Assembly (NCBI GenBank): GCA_027620575.1
Contig: JAQCDT010000002.1
Span: forward strand, 1-28,595
DNA length: 28,595 bases
Direction of reading: 5' to 3'
Origin: Verrucomicrobiota bacterium
GTDB lineage: Bacteria > Verrucomicrobiota > Verrucomicrobiia > Opitutales > Coraliomargaritaceae
The translations under genes were made by a program, and so were the position numbers. The notes under the pieces were generated by a model that saw only the letters and a program-made list of their open reading frames with translations, ran no database searches and was not told the DNA's origin. How positions within the stretch are numbered: the stretch's first letter is position 1; each line of letters opens with the position of its first letter. Positions 16,090 through 24,129 of the stretch are shown here, in pieces.

Positions 16090-16962
16090 TTAAGATTCAA
16101 AAGAGTCTTCAATGCCCGACCACCATGCTTCAGATTTTCTTAAATCTTCTGGGCTATGACCCGCTTGTTTGAGTTCTCTCAGTGACATTGATTGATGGGT
16201 TTTGGCTAGGCGATCTCCTTCAGAATCTATTACCAGCGGTGCATGGTAAAATTGTGGTGGTGTTGCACCGAGTGCTTCATAAATAAGTATTTGCCGTGCA
16301 GTCGAAATAAGAAGGTCTTCCCCTCGGACCACTTCACTGATTTCCATTGCGATATCATCGACCACAACCGCCAATTCATAAGAGGGTATTCCGTCCTTTC
16401 GCCAAACAAGAAAATCGCCAAAATCCTTGCCACTAGTAAATTGGCATGGCCCTAAGTTTTCATCATGGAAATCAATATTTCGATCTAGCGGTACTTTAAA
16501 ACGCCAGTTATAACCTTCAGGGGAATTAATCGTATCGGCAACATCGCTACTGGGTCGCCATGCTTCCGGATAAATAGGCTCTAAGTCTGTATTTTGAATA
16601 TTCTCAGAAGCATTTCGAATATCTTTTCGAGATTTTTTGCACGGGTAGATCAGTCCTTGTTCTTTCAAGTTTTTCCAAGCATTTAAATATAAAGGCATGC
16701 GTTCGCTTTGCTGATATGGCTGATTCATTTCTGCTTTATCGGGGCCTTCCTGCCAAACGCATCCAAACCAAGTTAAATCTTCAATTGCAGCTTGGCTGTA
16801 TTCTTTACGGCAACGGTTAAAATCTAAATCTTCTTCACGATAAATGAGGATTCCCTTTTCTGAAAGGGCACGTTCCATTGCGAACCAAAAGGTGCGAGCG
16901 TGTCCTAGGTGTAAATAGCCAGTTGGCGATGGAGCAATACGACCTCTGTATTTTTGAGTCAT
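16090..16962 (-). CDS. gluQ: Glutamyl-Q tRNA(Asp) synthetase (GluQRS)
   Basis: A 290-residue truncated glutamyl-tRNA synthetase lacking the anticodon-binding domain. In E. coli the homologue attaches glutamate to queuosine 34 of tRNA(Asp). The catalytic core is intact: RIAPSPTGYLHLGHART (8-24, HIGH-type HLGH), REEDLD (42-47), VVDDIAMEISEVVRGEDLL (200-218) and RLAKTHQS (251-258) as the KMSKS equivalent. The zinc site of GluQRS, normally CxC near here plus a later Cys, is degraded: Cys108 remains in YPCKKSRKDI, but the second Cys is Lys110 and the later Cys in the YPGTCR-type segment is Trp135 (YPEAWRP). The protein may therefore be zinc-free. It is convergent with miaA, another anticodon-loop enzyme. 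Confidence 0.93.
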   Translation of the reverse strand: MTQKYRGRIAPSPTGYLHLGHARTFWFAMERALSEKGILIYREEDLDFNRCRKEYSQAAIEDLTWFGCVWQEGPDKAEMNQPYQQSERMPLYLNAWKNLKEQGLIYPCKKSRKDIRNASENIQNTDLEPIYPEAWRPSSDVADTINSPEGYNWRFKVPLDRNIDFHDENLGPCQFTSGKDFGDFLVWRKDGIPSYELAVVVDDIAMEISEVVRGEDLLISTARQILIYEALGATPPQFYHAPLVIDSEGDRLAKTHQSMSLRELKQAGHSPEDLRKSEAWWSGIEDSFES

Positions 16963-16989
16963 GTATGAAGATTATTATTTAATGACTTA

Positions 16990-17042
16990 TATGCAAGAAG
17001 TAAGAAGTCTGCAATTTAAGGAAAAATGTCCTTGCTTGCATA
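16990..17042. repeat. Nested inverted repeats in the gluQ/DEAD-box divergent region
   Basis: An outer dyad TATGCAAG (16990-16997) / CTTGCATA (17035-17042) encloses an inner hairpin AAGGA (17018-17022) / TCCTT (17029-17033) with a 6-nt loop. A third short dyad, ACAATTATTGT, sits at 17080-17090. The region lies between two divergent genes, so these could be operator or 5'-leader structures for the helicase gene. DEAD-box genes often have regulated leaders. I see no clear promoter hexamers to place them against. Confidence 0.35.
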
Positions 17043-17108
17043 ATCTAAGTTTTAGCCTATGCCTTGTGTTTCCGTAAAAACAATTATTGTAAATAAAAAC
17101 AAAATTTT

Positions 17109-18323
17109 ATGACGTTCGCCAAACTGGGACTCGTTCCCAAAATCCAAAGTGTAATTGATTCAATTGGTTTTAAAGAGCCAACACCCATTCAACAAGAATC
17201 GATTCCGCATATTATCTCAGGACGAGATCTAATTGGCTCTGCACAAACAGGCACGGGTAAGACTGCGGCATTTGCGCTCCCCATTTTGCATCTGATTGAA
17301 GCGGGGAAACAGAAGAAGGGAGTTCGCTGCTTAGCGATTGGTCCGACTCGTGAATTAGTGGCGCAAATCAAAGAGCAGTTTACTTTATTTGGCCAAAAAT
17401 GTGACATCAATATTTGTTTATTGCATGGAGGTGTCGGATATAAGCACCAAATTGATTGCTTAAATTCTGGCGCTGAAATTGTTGTGGCAACACCTGGGCG
17501 ATTGATTGACCATGTGAAAAATAAGACGATTGATTTAAGCTCAGTCGATTACTTAATCTTAGATGAAGTTGATCGTATGTTGGATATGGGGTTTGTGGAT
17601 GATGTTTTGAAAATCATCAGTTTCTGTCGAAACCCCAACAGGCAGACACTTTTATTTTCGGCGACAGTTTCAGATTCGATTAAGCAGATTATTCAAAAGC
17701 ATTTAAACAATCCAGTTGAGGTGAATATTGGGATCCAATTAAGTCCAGCTAGTACGGTTAAACATACTGTTTTTCCAATAGGAGCTTTGCAAAAATTTGA
17801 TTTGTTGATCGCATTGATTGAGCAAATGGGCGATGGAAGTTTAATTATTTTTTGCCGAATGAAGGAGGGTGCCGATCGTATTGCTCGGTGGCTGAAAGCG
17901 AGCGAGCATAAATGTGTGGTCATGCACTCAAACCTGTCTCAAAAAGTTCGTGAGCAATCCTTAAAAAAATTCAAGGATGGTGATGCCCAAATTTTGGTGG
18001 CTACGGATATAGCTTCAAGAGGTCTTGATATTGCCCACGTGATGCATGTGATTAATTATGATGTCCCAGAAAACAGTGAAGATTATGTGCATCGTATTGG
18101 TCGAACAGGCAGGGCACAAAAAGAAGGTGATGCGGCAACCTTAGTGGCGCTTGATGAATTCTCTCATTTAGAGGCGATTGAAAAACTAATCGATCAAAAG
18201 ATTCCTCAGCAAAAGCTTGAAGGATTCAATTATATTCAAGAGCCAGTGATCCGCTCACAAGAAACAATACCGACTCGCCGTCGTCGTAACAGTCGTTCGA
18301 GTCAATTTGGAAGACGTCGTTGA
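17109..18323 (+). CDS. DEAD-box RNA helicase, RhlE-like, with a DEVD motif II
   Basis: A 404-residue ATP-dependent RNA helicase for RNA unwinding, ribosome assembly or mRNA turnover. All motifs are present in order: Q motif GFKEPTPIQQ (20-29), motif I AQTGTGKT (45-52), Ia PTRELVAQI, Ib TPGRLIDH, motif II DEVD (152-155), III SAT, IV SLIIFCRM, V ATDIASRGLDI, VI HRIGRTGRAQ. Ala-to-Val in the DEAD box is conservative and should still bind Mg-ATP. The tail is short and very basic (TRRRRNSRSSQFGRRR), an RNA-binding extension as in RhlE/CsdA types. Its stop is 2 nt before the rsmE ATG, hinting at a shared role in ribosome maturation. The AT-rich leader has no SD motif. Confidence 0.95.
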   Translation: MTFAKLGLVPKIQSVIDSIGFKEPTPIQQESIPHIISGRDLIGSAQTGTGKTAAFALPILHLIEAGKQKKGVRCLAIGPTRELVAQIKEQFTLFGQKCDINICLLHGGVGYKHQIDCLNSGAEIVVATPGRLIDHVKNKTIDLSSVDYLILDEVDRMLDMGFVDDVLKIISFCRNPNRQTLLFSATVSDSIKQIIQKHLNNPVEVNIGIQLSPASTVKHTVFPIGALQKFDLLIALIEQMGDGSLIIFCRMKEGADRIARWLKASEHKCVVMHSNLSQKVREQSLKKFKDGDAQILVATDIASRGLDIAHVMHVINYDVPENSEDYVHRIGRTGRAQKEGDAATLVALDEFSHLEAIEKLIDQKIPQQKLEGFNYIQEPVIRSQETIPTRRRRNSRSSQFGRRR

Positions 18324-18325
18324 TT

Positions 18326-19102
18326 ATGAATTTAATCTTGTTTGAAGATTCTTTTGAACAAATAAATTTGTCAGCAGATGACCCACGGACACGGCACATT
18401 TTGTCGGTCTTGAAGATTGAATTAGGAGGTGTTTTCTATGTGGGTTTTATTAATGGTGATCGGGCTTTAGCAAAAATTGAGGCGATTGATAAAGATGGCT
18501 CGATTACTTTAGGTATTGTCGAGCGAATGGTATCGCCTCCATGTTTGCCAGTGGATTTATTAATTGGTATGCCTCGGCCACACACGGCTAAAAGGGTGCT
18601 TTTTGAAGCGGCTTGTCTTGGAGTCAGGCAAATCCATTTTTTCCAATCTGACCATACGGAGCCATCGTACATGAAGAGTCGTTTATGGCAGGAGAGAAAC
18701 TACAAAGAGCGTTTATTGCTAGGTGCTGAGCAATCCTTCACCACTCATCTACCAGAGGTTTTAGTACATTCAAATCTCGAGGATGCTTTAACCGAAATGA
18801 ATTCTAAGGAAGATCGAGTTATTCAGATTGCCTTAGATAACTATGAAGCAAAGTTAGGCTTGGGAGATGCTTTAAAATTTGCGATTCAGGGCCGACAATT
18901 GAAAGTGCCTCATATATTTTTAGCGCTTGGGTCTGAGCGAGGTTGGTCGGATTCGGAGAGAGCTTTATTGTCGAAACAAAAATGGGAATTTGCACATTTA
19001 GGGAATCGTGTATTGCGATTAGAAATGGCGGTAGTCTCCGCAGTCGCAATCACAGCGGACAGGGTGAACTTATGGGAAGGCGGAACAGATGCGACTTTAT
19101 GA
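18326..19102 (+). CDS. rsmE: 16S rRNA (uracil1498-N3)-methyltransferase
   Basis: A 258-residue SPOUT methyltransferase that N3-methylates U1498 of 16S rRNA in the 30S subunit. An N-terminal PUA-like domain carries DDPRTRHILSVLKIELGG. The knotted catalytic domain has GMPRPHTAKRVLFEAACLGV, ALGSERGWSDSERALL (the GPEGGF-type loop, here GSERGW) and HLGNRVLRLEMAVVSAVA, equivalent to the LGxRILRxETA SAM-binding motif. I chose ATG 18326, two nt after the helicase stop; a TTG at 18320 would overlap the stop and adds nothing. It is probably co-transcribed with the helicase, and perhaps with the LysM and recF genes downstream. Confidence 0.93.
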   Translation: MNLILFEDSFEQINLSADDPRTRHILSVLKIELGGVFYVGFINGDRALAKIEAIDKDGSITLGIVERMVSPPCLPVDLLIGMPRPHTAKRVLFEAACLGVRQIHFFQSDHTEPSYMKSRLWQERNYKERLLLGAEQSFTTHLPEVLVHSNLEDALTEMNSKEDRVIQIALDNYEAKLGLGDALKFAIQGRQLKVPHIFLALGSERGWSDSERALLSKQKWEFAHLGNRVLRLEMAVVSAVAITADRVNLWEGGTDATL

Positions 19103-19182
19103 GCTCTTTACGATTGACCGAAAATAAGACTGTCACAATTTAATATTTGCTGAATTTTATAATCTATCCTTTTATTTTTTTG

Positions 19183-19971
19183 ATGTGTCGAATTCTTCTA
19201 ATAGTCAGTGTTATTTTTTGTAGCGCCTGTTCATCAAGTGACCTCTCTTTAGTTGAAGAAACAGAAGAGCGGCAGTTTAAATTGGCTAAAGACTTTCAAA
19301 GTCAGGGTCGTTATGAGGATGCTCTGATTACTTATTTAGGATTAATTTCTGTGCGTAGAGAGTCCCCAGAGTCTCATTTGGAAGTGGGTTATATTTATTT
19401 ACAAACCTTGAAAGATCCAATTCGTGCAATTTTTCATTTTGACCGTTATTTAGAACTAAAGCCAGAATCTGAAAGAACAATTCAAGTTAAGCAATTGATT
19501 GAAACGGCAAAATTAGAATTTTTAAGGCAACTTCCGACAAAGCCATTTCAAGCTGAGGTCGATCGAATCGATTTATTAGAGGTTATCGAAAATTTAAAAA
19601 AGGAAAATGATCTACTTAAGTTAAAGTATAACCAAGCCTTACTTAAGATTAAGTCTATAGAAGGGCAAGAAACGATGGAACGTGTCGCTTCTTCGTTGAA
19701 TGAAATGGTGCCCACTGAAGCCGTTTCAAATCAAGATGTGCCTCGACTCAATGGAGCAAGTAGAATGCTTGAAAACTCACAGAGCGCTGTATCCATTGAT
19801 CCAAGAGAGGTGCCTAAAAGCTATGTGGTTCAACCAGGCGATACCCTCAGTAAGATTAGTGAAAAGTTCTACGGAACAGCGAATCGTTGGAATGACATTT
19901 ATCAGGCAAATCGCGATACCTTACCAAGTGCACGTTCTTTAAAAGTGGGGCAAGAGTTGTTGATTCCCTAA
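19183..19971 (+). CDS. TPR and LysM domain lipoprotein
   Basis: A 262-residue exported protein. From ATG 19183 it begins MCRILLIVSVIFCSAC, a signal peptide with a putative lipidation Cys16; the -3 residue is Cys rather than Leu, so the lipobox is imperfect. An in-frame TTG at 19147 would add 12 residues and is less likely. Residues about 25-100 form TPR-like helices (AKDFQSQGRYEDALITYLGL; HLEVGYIYLQTLKDPIRAIF). Residues about 130-155 are a short coiled coil. A linker leads to a C-terminal LysM domain (YVVQPGDTLSKISEKFYG to VGQELLIP) that binds peptidoglycan. The likely role is anchoring an envelope complex to the cell wall; no catalytic domain is seen. It lies 81 nt after rsmE and 12 nt before recF. 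Confidence 0.9.
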   Translation: MCRILLIVSVIFCSACSSSDLSLVEETEERQFKLAKDFQSQGRYEDALITYLGLISVRRESPESHLEVGYIYLQTLKDPIRAIFHFDRYLELKPESERTIQVKQLIETAKLEFLRQLPTKPFQAEVDRIDLLEVIENLKKENDLLKLKYNQALLKIKSIEGQETMERVASSLNEMVPTEAVSNQDVPRLNGASRMLENSQSAVSIDPREVPKSYVVQPGDTLSKISEKFYGTANRWNDIYQANRDTLPSARSLKVGQELLIP

Positions 19972-19983
19972 AAGTCGTTTCCT

Positions 19984-21078
19984 ATGCAGATTACTAAGGC
20001 ACGATTTTCTCAATTTAGAAATATTGATTTTTGTGATTTATCATTATCTGGTAAAAATCATTTCATGCTTGGGGTGAACGGGCAGGGAAAATCTAATTGT
20101 CTTGAGGCGATTGGATTTATTTCGGCTTTGCGTTCCTTTCGCACCCAATTAACCAAACCTTTATTTCAAAAAAATACGAATGAGTTTCATTTGTTTTATG
20201 AACTAGAGCATGAGCGTTTAGGGATAACTGAAGTGGAGCTTCGCATCCAGCAGAAGCAGAAAATTTTATTGATAGATGGGGATCCGGTGAAGCGTTTAGC
20301 TGATTTTATTGGCTTGTTCCCTGTAGTTCCTTTGCACTCGGGAGACTTAATGATATTACGAGGTTCGCCTAGCGAGCGACGCCGCTTCTTTGATATGACT
20401 TTGGCTTCGGTTGATCCTGAGTATTTTCATTCACTTCGTATGTACTACAAGGCAATACAAGAAAGGAATCAATTGCTCAAAATGCAATCTAAAGGACAAG
20501 CCTTTGATGCTTTTGAAAAAGAATTAGCTAAGTGTGCCTATAGTTTGGTGGTTAAGAGAAGAGAAGGGATTGAACATCTTAGCCAGATTTTAACCAGTGT
20601 TTATGAAGCCTTTTCAGAAGACAAAGAAAGCCCAGTCTTGGCCTATAAGCCAGATACTGATTTAGCATCGATTGATGCTTATGAGCAACTTTTTGCTGAG
20701 CAGAGAAAAAAAGATCAAATTATGGGTTCTACTGGTAGAGGGCCGCATAGAGATGATTACTCGATTAGTTTAGCGATTGGGGGTGCTAAGGAATATGGTT
20801 CAGATGGTCAGCAACGGGGACTCAGTGTGGCCCTTAGAATGGCACAAGCTTCATTGTTTGAAACAAAACTGGGTATTAAGCCGGTTATTTTAGTGGATGA
20901 TATTCTTGGAGAACTCGATCCTAAGCGTAAAAAAAGTTTTTGGGCAACATGCTCTAAAGAAATTCAAATCATTGCCTCGGGCACAGAGTTTTCGGTGGAT
21001 GGGGCGAGCCGAGATTGGCAAGTTTGGGATGTGAATAATGGTAACTTTAAACACACGGATACAACTCACAAAAAATAG
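19984..21078 (+). CDS. recF: DNA replication and repair protein RecF
   Basis: A 364-residue SMC-like ATPase that helps load RecA on gapped DNA with RecO and RecR. The N-terminus ITKARFSQFRNIDFCDLSLS precedes the Walker A GVNGQGKS (30-37). RSFR and LHSGDLMILRGSPSERRRFF follow. The signature motif SDGQQRGLSVALRMAQ is at about 273-288, and Walker B VILVDDILGELD at about 301-312. A C-terminal ASGTE loop matches the D/H-loop region. Length is normal. It is not beside dnaA, dnaN or gyrB as in many bacteria, but follows a LysM lipoprotein gene by 12 nt. Confidence 0.97.
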   Translation: MQITKARFSQFRNIDFCDLSLSGKNHFMLGVNGQGKSNCLEAIGFISALRSFRTQLTKPLFQKNTNEFHLFYELEHERLGITEVELRIQQKQKILLIDGDPVKRLADFIGLFPVVPLHSGDLMILRGSPSERRRFFDMTLASVDPEYFHSLRMYYKAIQERNQLLKMQSKGQAFDAFEKELAKCAYSLVVKRREGIEHLSQILTSVYEAFSEDKESPVLAYKPDTDLASIDAYEQLFAEQRKKDQIMGSTGRGPHRDDYSISLAIGGAKEYGSDGQQRGLSVALRMAQASLFETKLGIKPVILVDDILGELDPKRKKSFWATCSKEIQIIASGTEFSVDGASRDWQVWDVNNGNFKHTDTTHKK

Positions 21079-21118
21079 TGATCCATAGGTAATTTTATCA
21101 ATATCCATAGCTTTCTGG

Positions 21119-21628
21119 CTAGAGTAAAGAAATCTCTTCGGTAAGCTCTAGTTGATTCTTCGGGTTGCAATTCGCCCTTATGCCAATGAAGCCGTTGCTA
21201 TGAGAATCATAATAAGGCCACAATAACATTTTATCAGTCTCAGGAATCGATAATTTATCAATCTCAGAGCGAGAGAAAAAATTAAAACTACCTTCATCAA
21301 TGGTTTGAGGAATCGTTTCAAGGTGAACCTTTGATTTAAATAAGAACATTAACCAATGCCCAGCCCCTTCGTAGCTTTTTTCCGAAATATAGCCAAAACA
21401 GTTTAAATCTTCATCTTTTAATTTTAAGTTGATTTCTTCTTGTGTTTCTCGTCTTGCACATTCATAGGGCGATTCTCCTAAATGCATATTTAATTTTCCC
21501 CCAATAGGACTCCAACAGCCTTTATTGGGTGATTTATTTCTTTTAATCAGCAAATTTTCACCTTTTGTATTGGTAACAAAGATGAGACAGCTAATTTTAA
21601 ATGGGAGAGGTGAGTTTGTTATTTCCAT
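21119..21628 (-). CDS. Nudix hydrolase
   Basis: A 169-residue pyrophosphohydrolase-type protein. The Nudix box lies at about 43-67: GGKLNMHLGESPYECARRET followed by QEEINL. The catalytic core GES...RRETQEE is intact. However, the first loop is two residues longer than the GX5E consensus, and the last Gly is Asn. The N-terminal strand SCLIFVTNTKGENLLIKR and the GCWSPIGG turn are typical of MutT-like enzymes. The substrate is unknown; the family includes (d)NTP, ADP-ribose and nucleotide-sugar hydrolases. It is convergent with recF and divergent from the pilus-like operon. Confidence 0.9.
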   Translation of the reverse strand: MEITNSPLPFKISCLIFVTNTKGENLLIKRNKSPNKGCWSPIGGKLNMHLGESPYECARRETQEEINLKLKDEDLNCFGYISEKSYEGAGHWLMFLFKSKVHLETIPQTIDEGSFNFFSRSEIDKLSIPETDKMLLWPYYDSHSNGFIGIRANCNPKNQLELTEEISLL

Positions 21629-21784
21629 AGCCTATTTGCTGAAAACAGCCTTATTTAAGAGTTTTTTTTACAATTTTATTATTTTAGTTGCATTATTTTC
21701 CATAAATAATAGCTAGTTATCCTTTATAGCATCCATATTTTATATATCAAATATAACTTAGGACTCTTTTTTTGCGACCCAATA
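21629..21784 (+). promoter_or_regulatory. Upstream region of the pilus-like operon
   Basis: This 156-nt AT-rich region lies between the divergent Nudix gene and the first pilus gene. The best promoter guess is TTTACA (21667-21672), an 18-nt spacer and CATTAT (21691-21696), which is weak. A T-run precedes GCGACCC just before the ATG. I see no strong dyad or SD motif. The operon promoter must lie here or within the Nudix gene. Confidence 0.25.
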
Positions 21785-22366
21785 ATGCATCTCTTTCGAT
21801 CAGTTTTATACCTTACTTTAACATTTACATTTGCCCTAATCTCTATGGGACAAGTTGTAAGTGTGAATAAGGTTAAATTTACATCTCTTAATGATGATTG
21901 GTTGATGAGTGAAGTTGAGATTGCAACAGGACGAAATACCCTACCTAATGCGGTTTCTGAAAGATTTATTGAAAATGTTGGTATTCGCCTGTATTTAGGT
22001 TTTAAGAATGATAATTTAGACGGAGGAGTGGATTTTTATTATTCGGAAGTGACAGCACATATATTAGAAAGAGGCGATAAAAATACGGTCCGTTTTTTCA
22101 TTCCTGGCAAAGAAATGGAAATGAATCGCTACAATAAACCTTTATACTATTATGCTGAGATTATTGTAAATCAAAAGCCGATTAGCCCGAAGTCTCGTGC
22201 TTTCAGCTCAAGATTTCAAAGCGAGGATAGTTTGAAGAATTTTGTCAAAAAAGCTAAAGCCGGAAGCGGGAAGAATTTAGGTCGATTAATACCTAGTTAT
22301 TTGGCACCTCGAGACATTGTTGGTAGCGATTCTGACGCACCTGCCTATTTACGAATGAATAATTAA
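21785..22366 (+). CDS. Exported Amuc_1102-like protein, first gene of the pilus-like operon
   Basis: A 193-residue protein with an N-terminal signal peptide (hydrophobic LYLTLTFTFALISMG, likely cleavage near residues 22-24). The mature part is beta-rich: VNKVKFTSLNDDWLMSEVEI, IGIRLYLGF-like and DFYYSEVTAHILERG segments, and LYYYAEIIVN. This is compatible with a single Ig-like sandwich, followed by a polar tail. By order, length and composition it corresponds to Amuc_1102 of Akkermansia, a small exported protein encoded next to the Amuc_1101-1098 genes; the match is from memory, not a search. It begins the operon, 20 nt before the PilM-PilN gene. Its role is unknown; an exported accessory or subunit of the secretin complex is likely. 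Confidence 0.72.
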   Translation: MHLFRSVLYLTLTFTFALISMGQVVSVNKVKFTSLNDDWLMSEVEIATGRNTLPNAVSERFIENVGIRLYLGFKNDNLDGGVDFYYSEVTAHILERGDKNTVRFFIPGKEMEMNRYNKPLYYYAEIIVNQKPISPKSRAFSSRFQSEDSLKNFVKKAKAGSGKNLGRLIPSYLAPRDIVGSDSDAPAYLRMNN

Positions 22367-22386
22367 CCCATTTACAAGAAATTTAG

Positions 22387-24111
22387 ATGAGCAAAGAAAA
22401 TAGTCGTTTAATCATAAATTGTGGATCTACTCACATATCTGCTACGGTTTTCTCTTACGATGGTAAACAGTTGAAGATTGAGAAATCTCACTCTGTCTCC
22501 TTGGATTATGATTATCAAAATGATGAGGCGTGGTTGGATGCAGTAGATGTTGGTATCAAAGAAATTATTCGAGTTGGTAAATTTTCTGGTAAGGCTAATT
22601 TTATCATTCCAGGAAACCAAGTACTGGCTAAAACATTATTGCTTCCAACGGTTGCTCAAAATAAGCAAGCACAAGTACTAGCATTTGAGGCGCAACATAA
22701 TTTGCCTTACGATCTAGATGAAGTTGTTTGGGATGGTGAAGCTATCAGTAATGATGGGATTGAATCAGAGATTCTTTTAGGTGCTTGTAAGGCCGATATG
22801 GCGAATGAATTTTGTGAAATTATTAGGCAGTCTGGACTACTGATAGAATCAATCAATGCGTCAACGATACTGTCTTATTCTGCATTAAAAGCGTCTCAGC
22901 CAGAAGTGGAAGATGATATTTTGCTTATAAACGTAGGTGCTCGTTCCTCTAATTTATTCTTTAAGAATGAAGAAGGTTTTTTTGTTAGAACGATTAATTA
23001 TGGAGGAAATACGTTAACTCAATTTATTTCAGATACCTTAGGAAAAGGCTTTTCCGAGTCTGATGAAATCAAACGTCGTTTTTTTGCTGAAGAAGGTGGC
23101 TTAGATGAAGAAAGCTCTGCTTACAAGTTGATGCAAACATGCATTGCTAATTTCTCTCGTCGATTTGCTCAAGAAGTTAAACGATCTATCGTTATGTATC
23201 GCCGGCAAAAGGGTGCGGATGCAATTAAGCGAATTTTCATTACAGGTAAAGGTGCTCAATCTGAGTTTATTCGTAACAAAATTTCTGAAAATCTAGAACA
23301 AGATATTGAATTGTTTAATCCTCTAGATGGAGTTGAGTTGCCGGCAAATTTAGCTGTGGATGCCGAAAATTTAAATATCGAAATGAGTGAGGTTGTTGGC
23401 GAGGCGATTAAAGAGTTCAACTTAATAGAAAATTATGGGAACCTTAATCTCGTTCCCTTAAACGTTAAGCAAGAGCTTAAATTTATTCGTCAGAAGCCAA
23501 TTTTGGCAGTGGCGGCACTTCTTTTAGCACTCTTTCCATGGTTTATATATTCAGGAATTTCTAAATCTTCAGATTTGAAAGGCCTTGCTCTTAAAGAGCT
23601 TAAGCAATTCGCTCAACCTTATCAAAGTAATGAGGCACTCATTGGAGAAAATCAGGCTAAAGCTAAAACGCTCAGTCAATCGATAAGCCAAGTAGAAGGA
23701 TTAGTAGAGACTAAAACGAACTGGATTCAATTTTTTGCCGATATTCAAGAAAGTATTTATGATGCTAAAGACGTATGGATTGATGATTTGACAGTTATTC
23801 GACAAAATGAAGATGAAGATCCATTTGGAGATGCTTATGGATATTCAGATTACGAGGAATCTGATGAAGTTGCTGATGTGCCCGACTATGAAGTGGTCGT
23901 AAAAGGTAAGATGTTGGTTCGCCAATCTGCGTCAGAAATTAATCAAGATGTTTTGGCTGACAGAATTAAACAAATAAAAGCTAGTTTTGAAGATTCTAAT
24001 TTTGTTGTTGCTTCCAAACAGCCAAAGATATCTTGGAAATACCTCAGTGATGGCTTAAGGGTCCTACCATTTGAAATTAATTTAATCATCGATACAGAGA
24101 AGCCTCTCTAA
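22387..24111 (+). CDS. pilM: PilM-PilN fusion protein (Amuc_1101-like)
   Basis: A 574-residue two-part protein. Residues 1-345 are a PilM-type actin-fold ATPase: IINCGSTHISATVFSYDG (phosphate-1), QAQVLAFEAQHNLPYDLDEV, ILLINVGARSSNLFFKNEEG (phosphate-2), and IKRIFITGKGAQSEFIRNKI (adenosine). Then comes NLNLVPLNVKQE (about 352-363), which looks like the INLLP motif by which PilN normally docks on a separate PilM. A single transmembrane helix (AVAALLLALFPWFIYSG, about 372-390) leads to a coiled coil and a PilN-like periplasmic domain. An acidic Tyr-rich loop (EDEDPFGDAYGYSDYEESDE) is at about 475-495. So PilM and PilN are joined in one chain. It would be the cytoplasm-to-periplasm link of the type IV pilus/type II secretion alignment complex. 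It corresponds to Amuc_1101. Confidence 0.85.
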   Translation: MSKENSRLIINCGSTHISATVFSYDGKQLKIEKSHSVSLDYDYQNDEAWLDAVDVGIKEIIRVGKFSGKANFIIPGNQVLAKTLLLPTVAQNKQAQVLAFEAQHNLPYDLDEVVWDGEAISNDGIESEILLGACKADMANEFCEIIRQSGLLIESINASTILSYSALKASQPEVEDDILLINVGARSSNLFFKNEEGFFVRTINYGGNTLTQFISDTLGKGFSESDEIKRRFFAEEGGLDEESSAYKLMQTCIANFSRRFAQEVKRSIVMYRRQKGADAIKRIFITGKGAQSEFIRNKISENLEQDIELFNPLDGVELPANLAVDAENLNIEMSEVVGEAIKEFNLIENYGNLNLVPLNVKQELKFIRQKPILAVAALLLALFPWFIYSGISKSSDLKGLALKELKQFAQPYQSNEALIGENQAKAKTLSQSISQVEGLVETKTNWIQFFADIQESIYDAKDVWIDDLTVIRQNEDEDPFGDAYGYSDYEESDEVADVPDYEVVVKGKMLVRQSASEINQDVLADRIKQIKASFEDSNFVVASKQPKISWKYLSDGLRVLPFEINLIIDTEKPL

Positions 24112-24129
24112 TTCATTTATTCTGCTATT

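Noticed and set aside
21080..21109. Direct repeat ATCCATAG, twice in the recF/Nudix gap
   Set aside because: Eight bases repeated once in AT-rich DNA is expected by chance, and no mobile element or attachment site is near.
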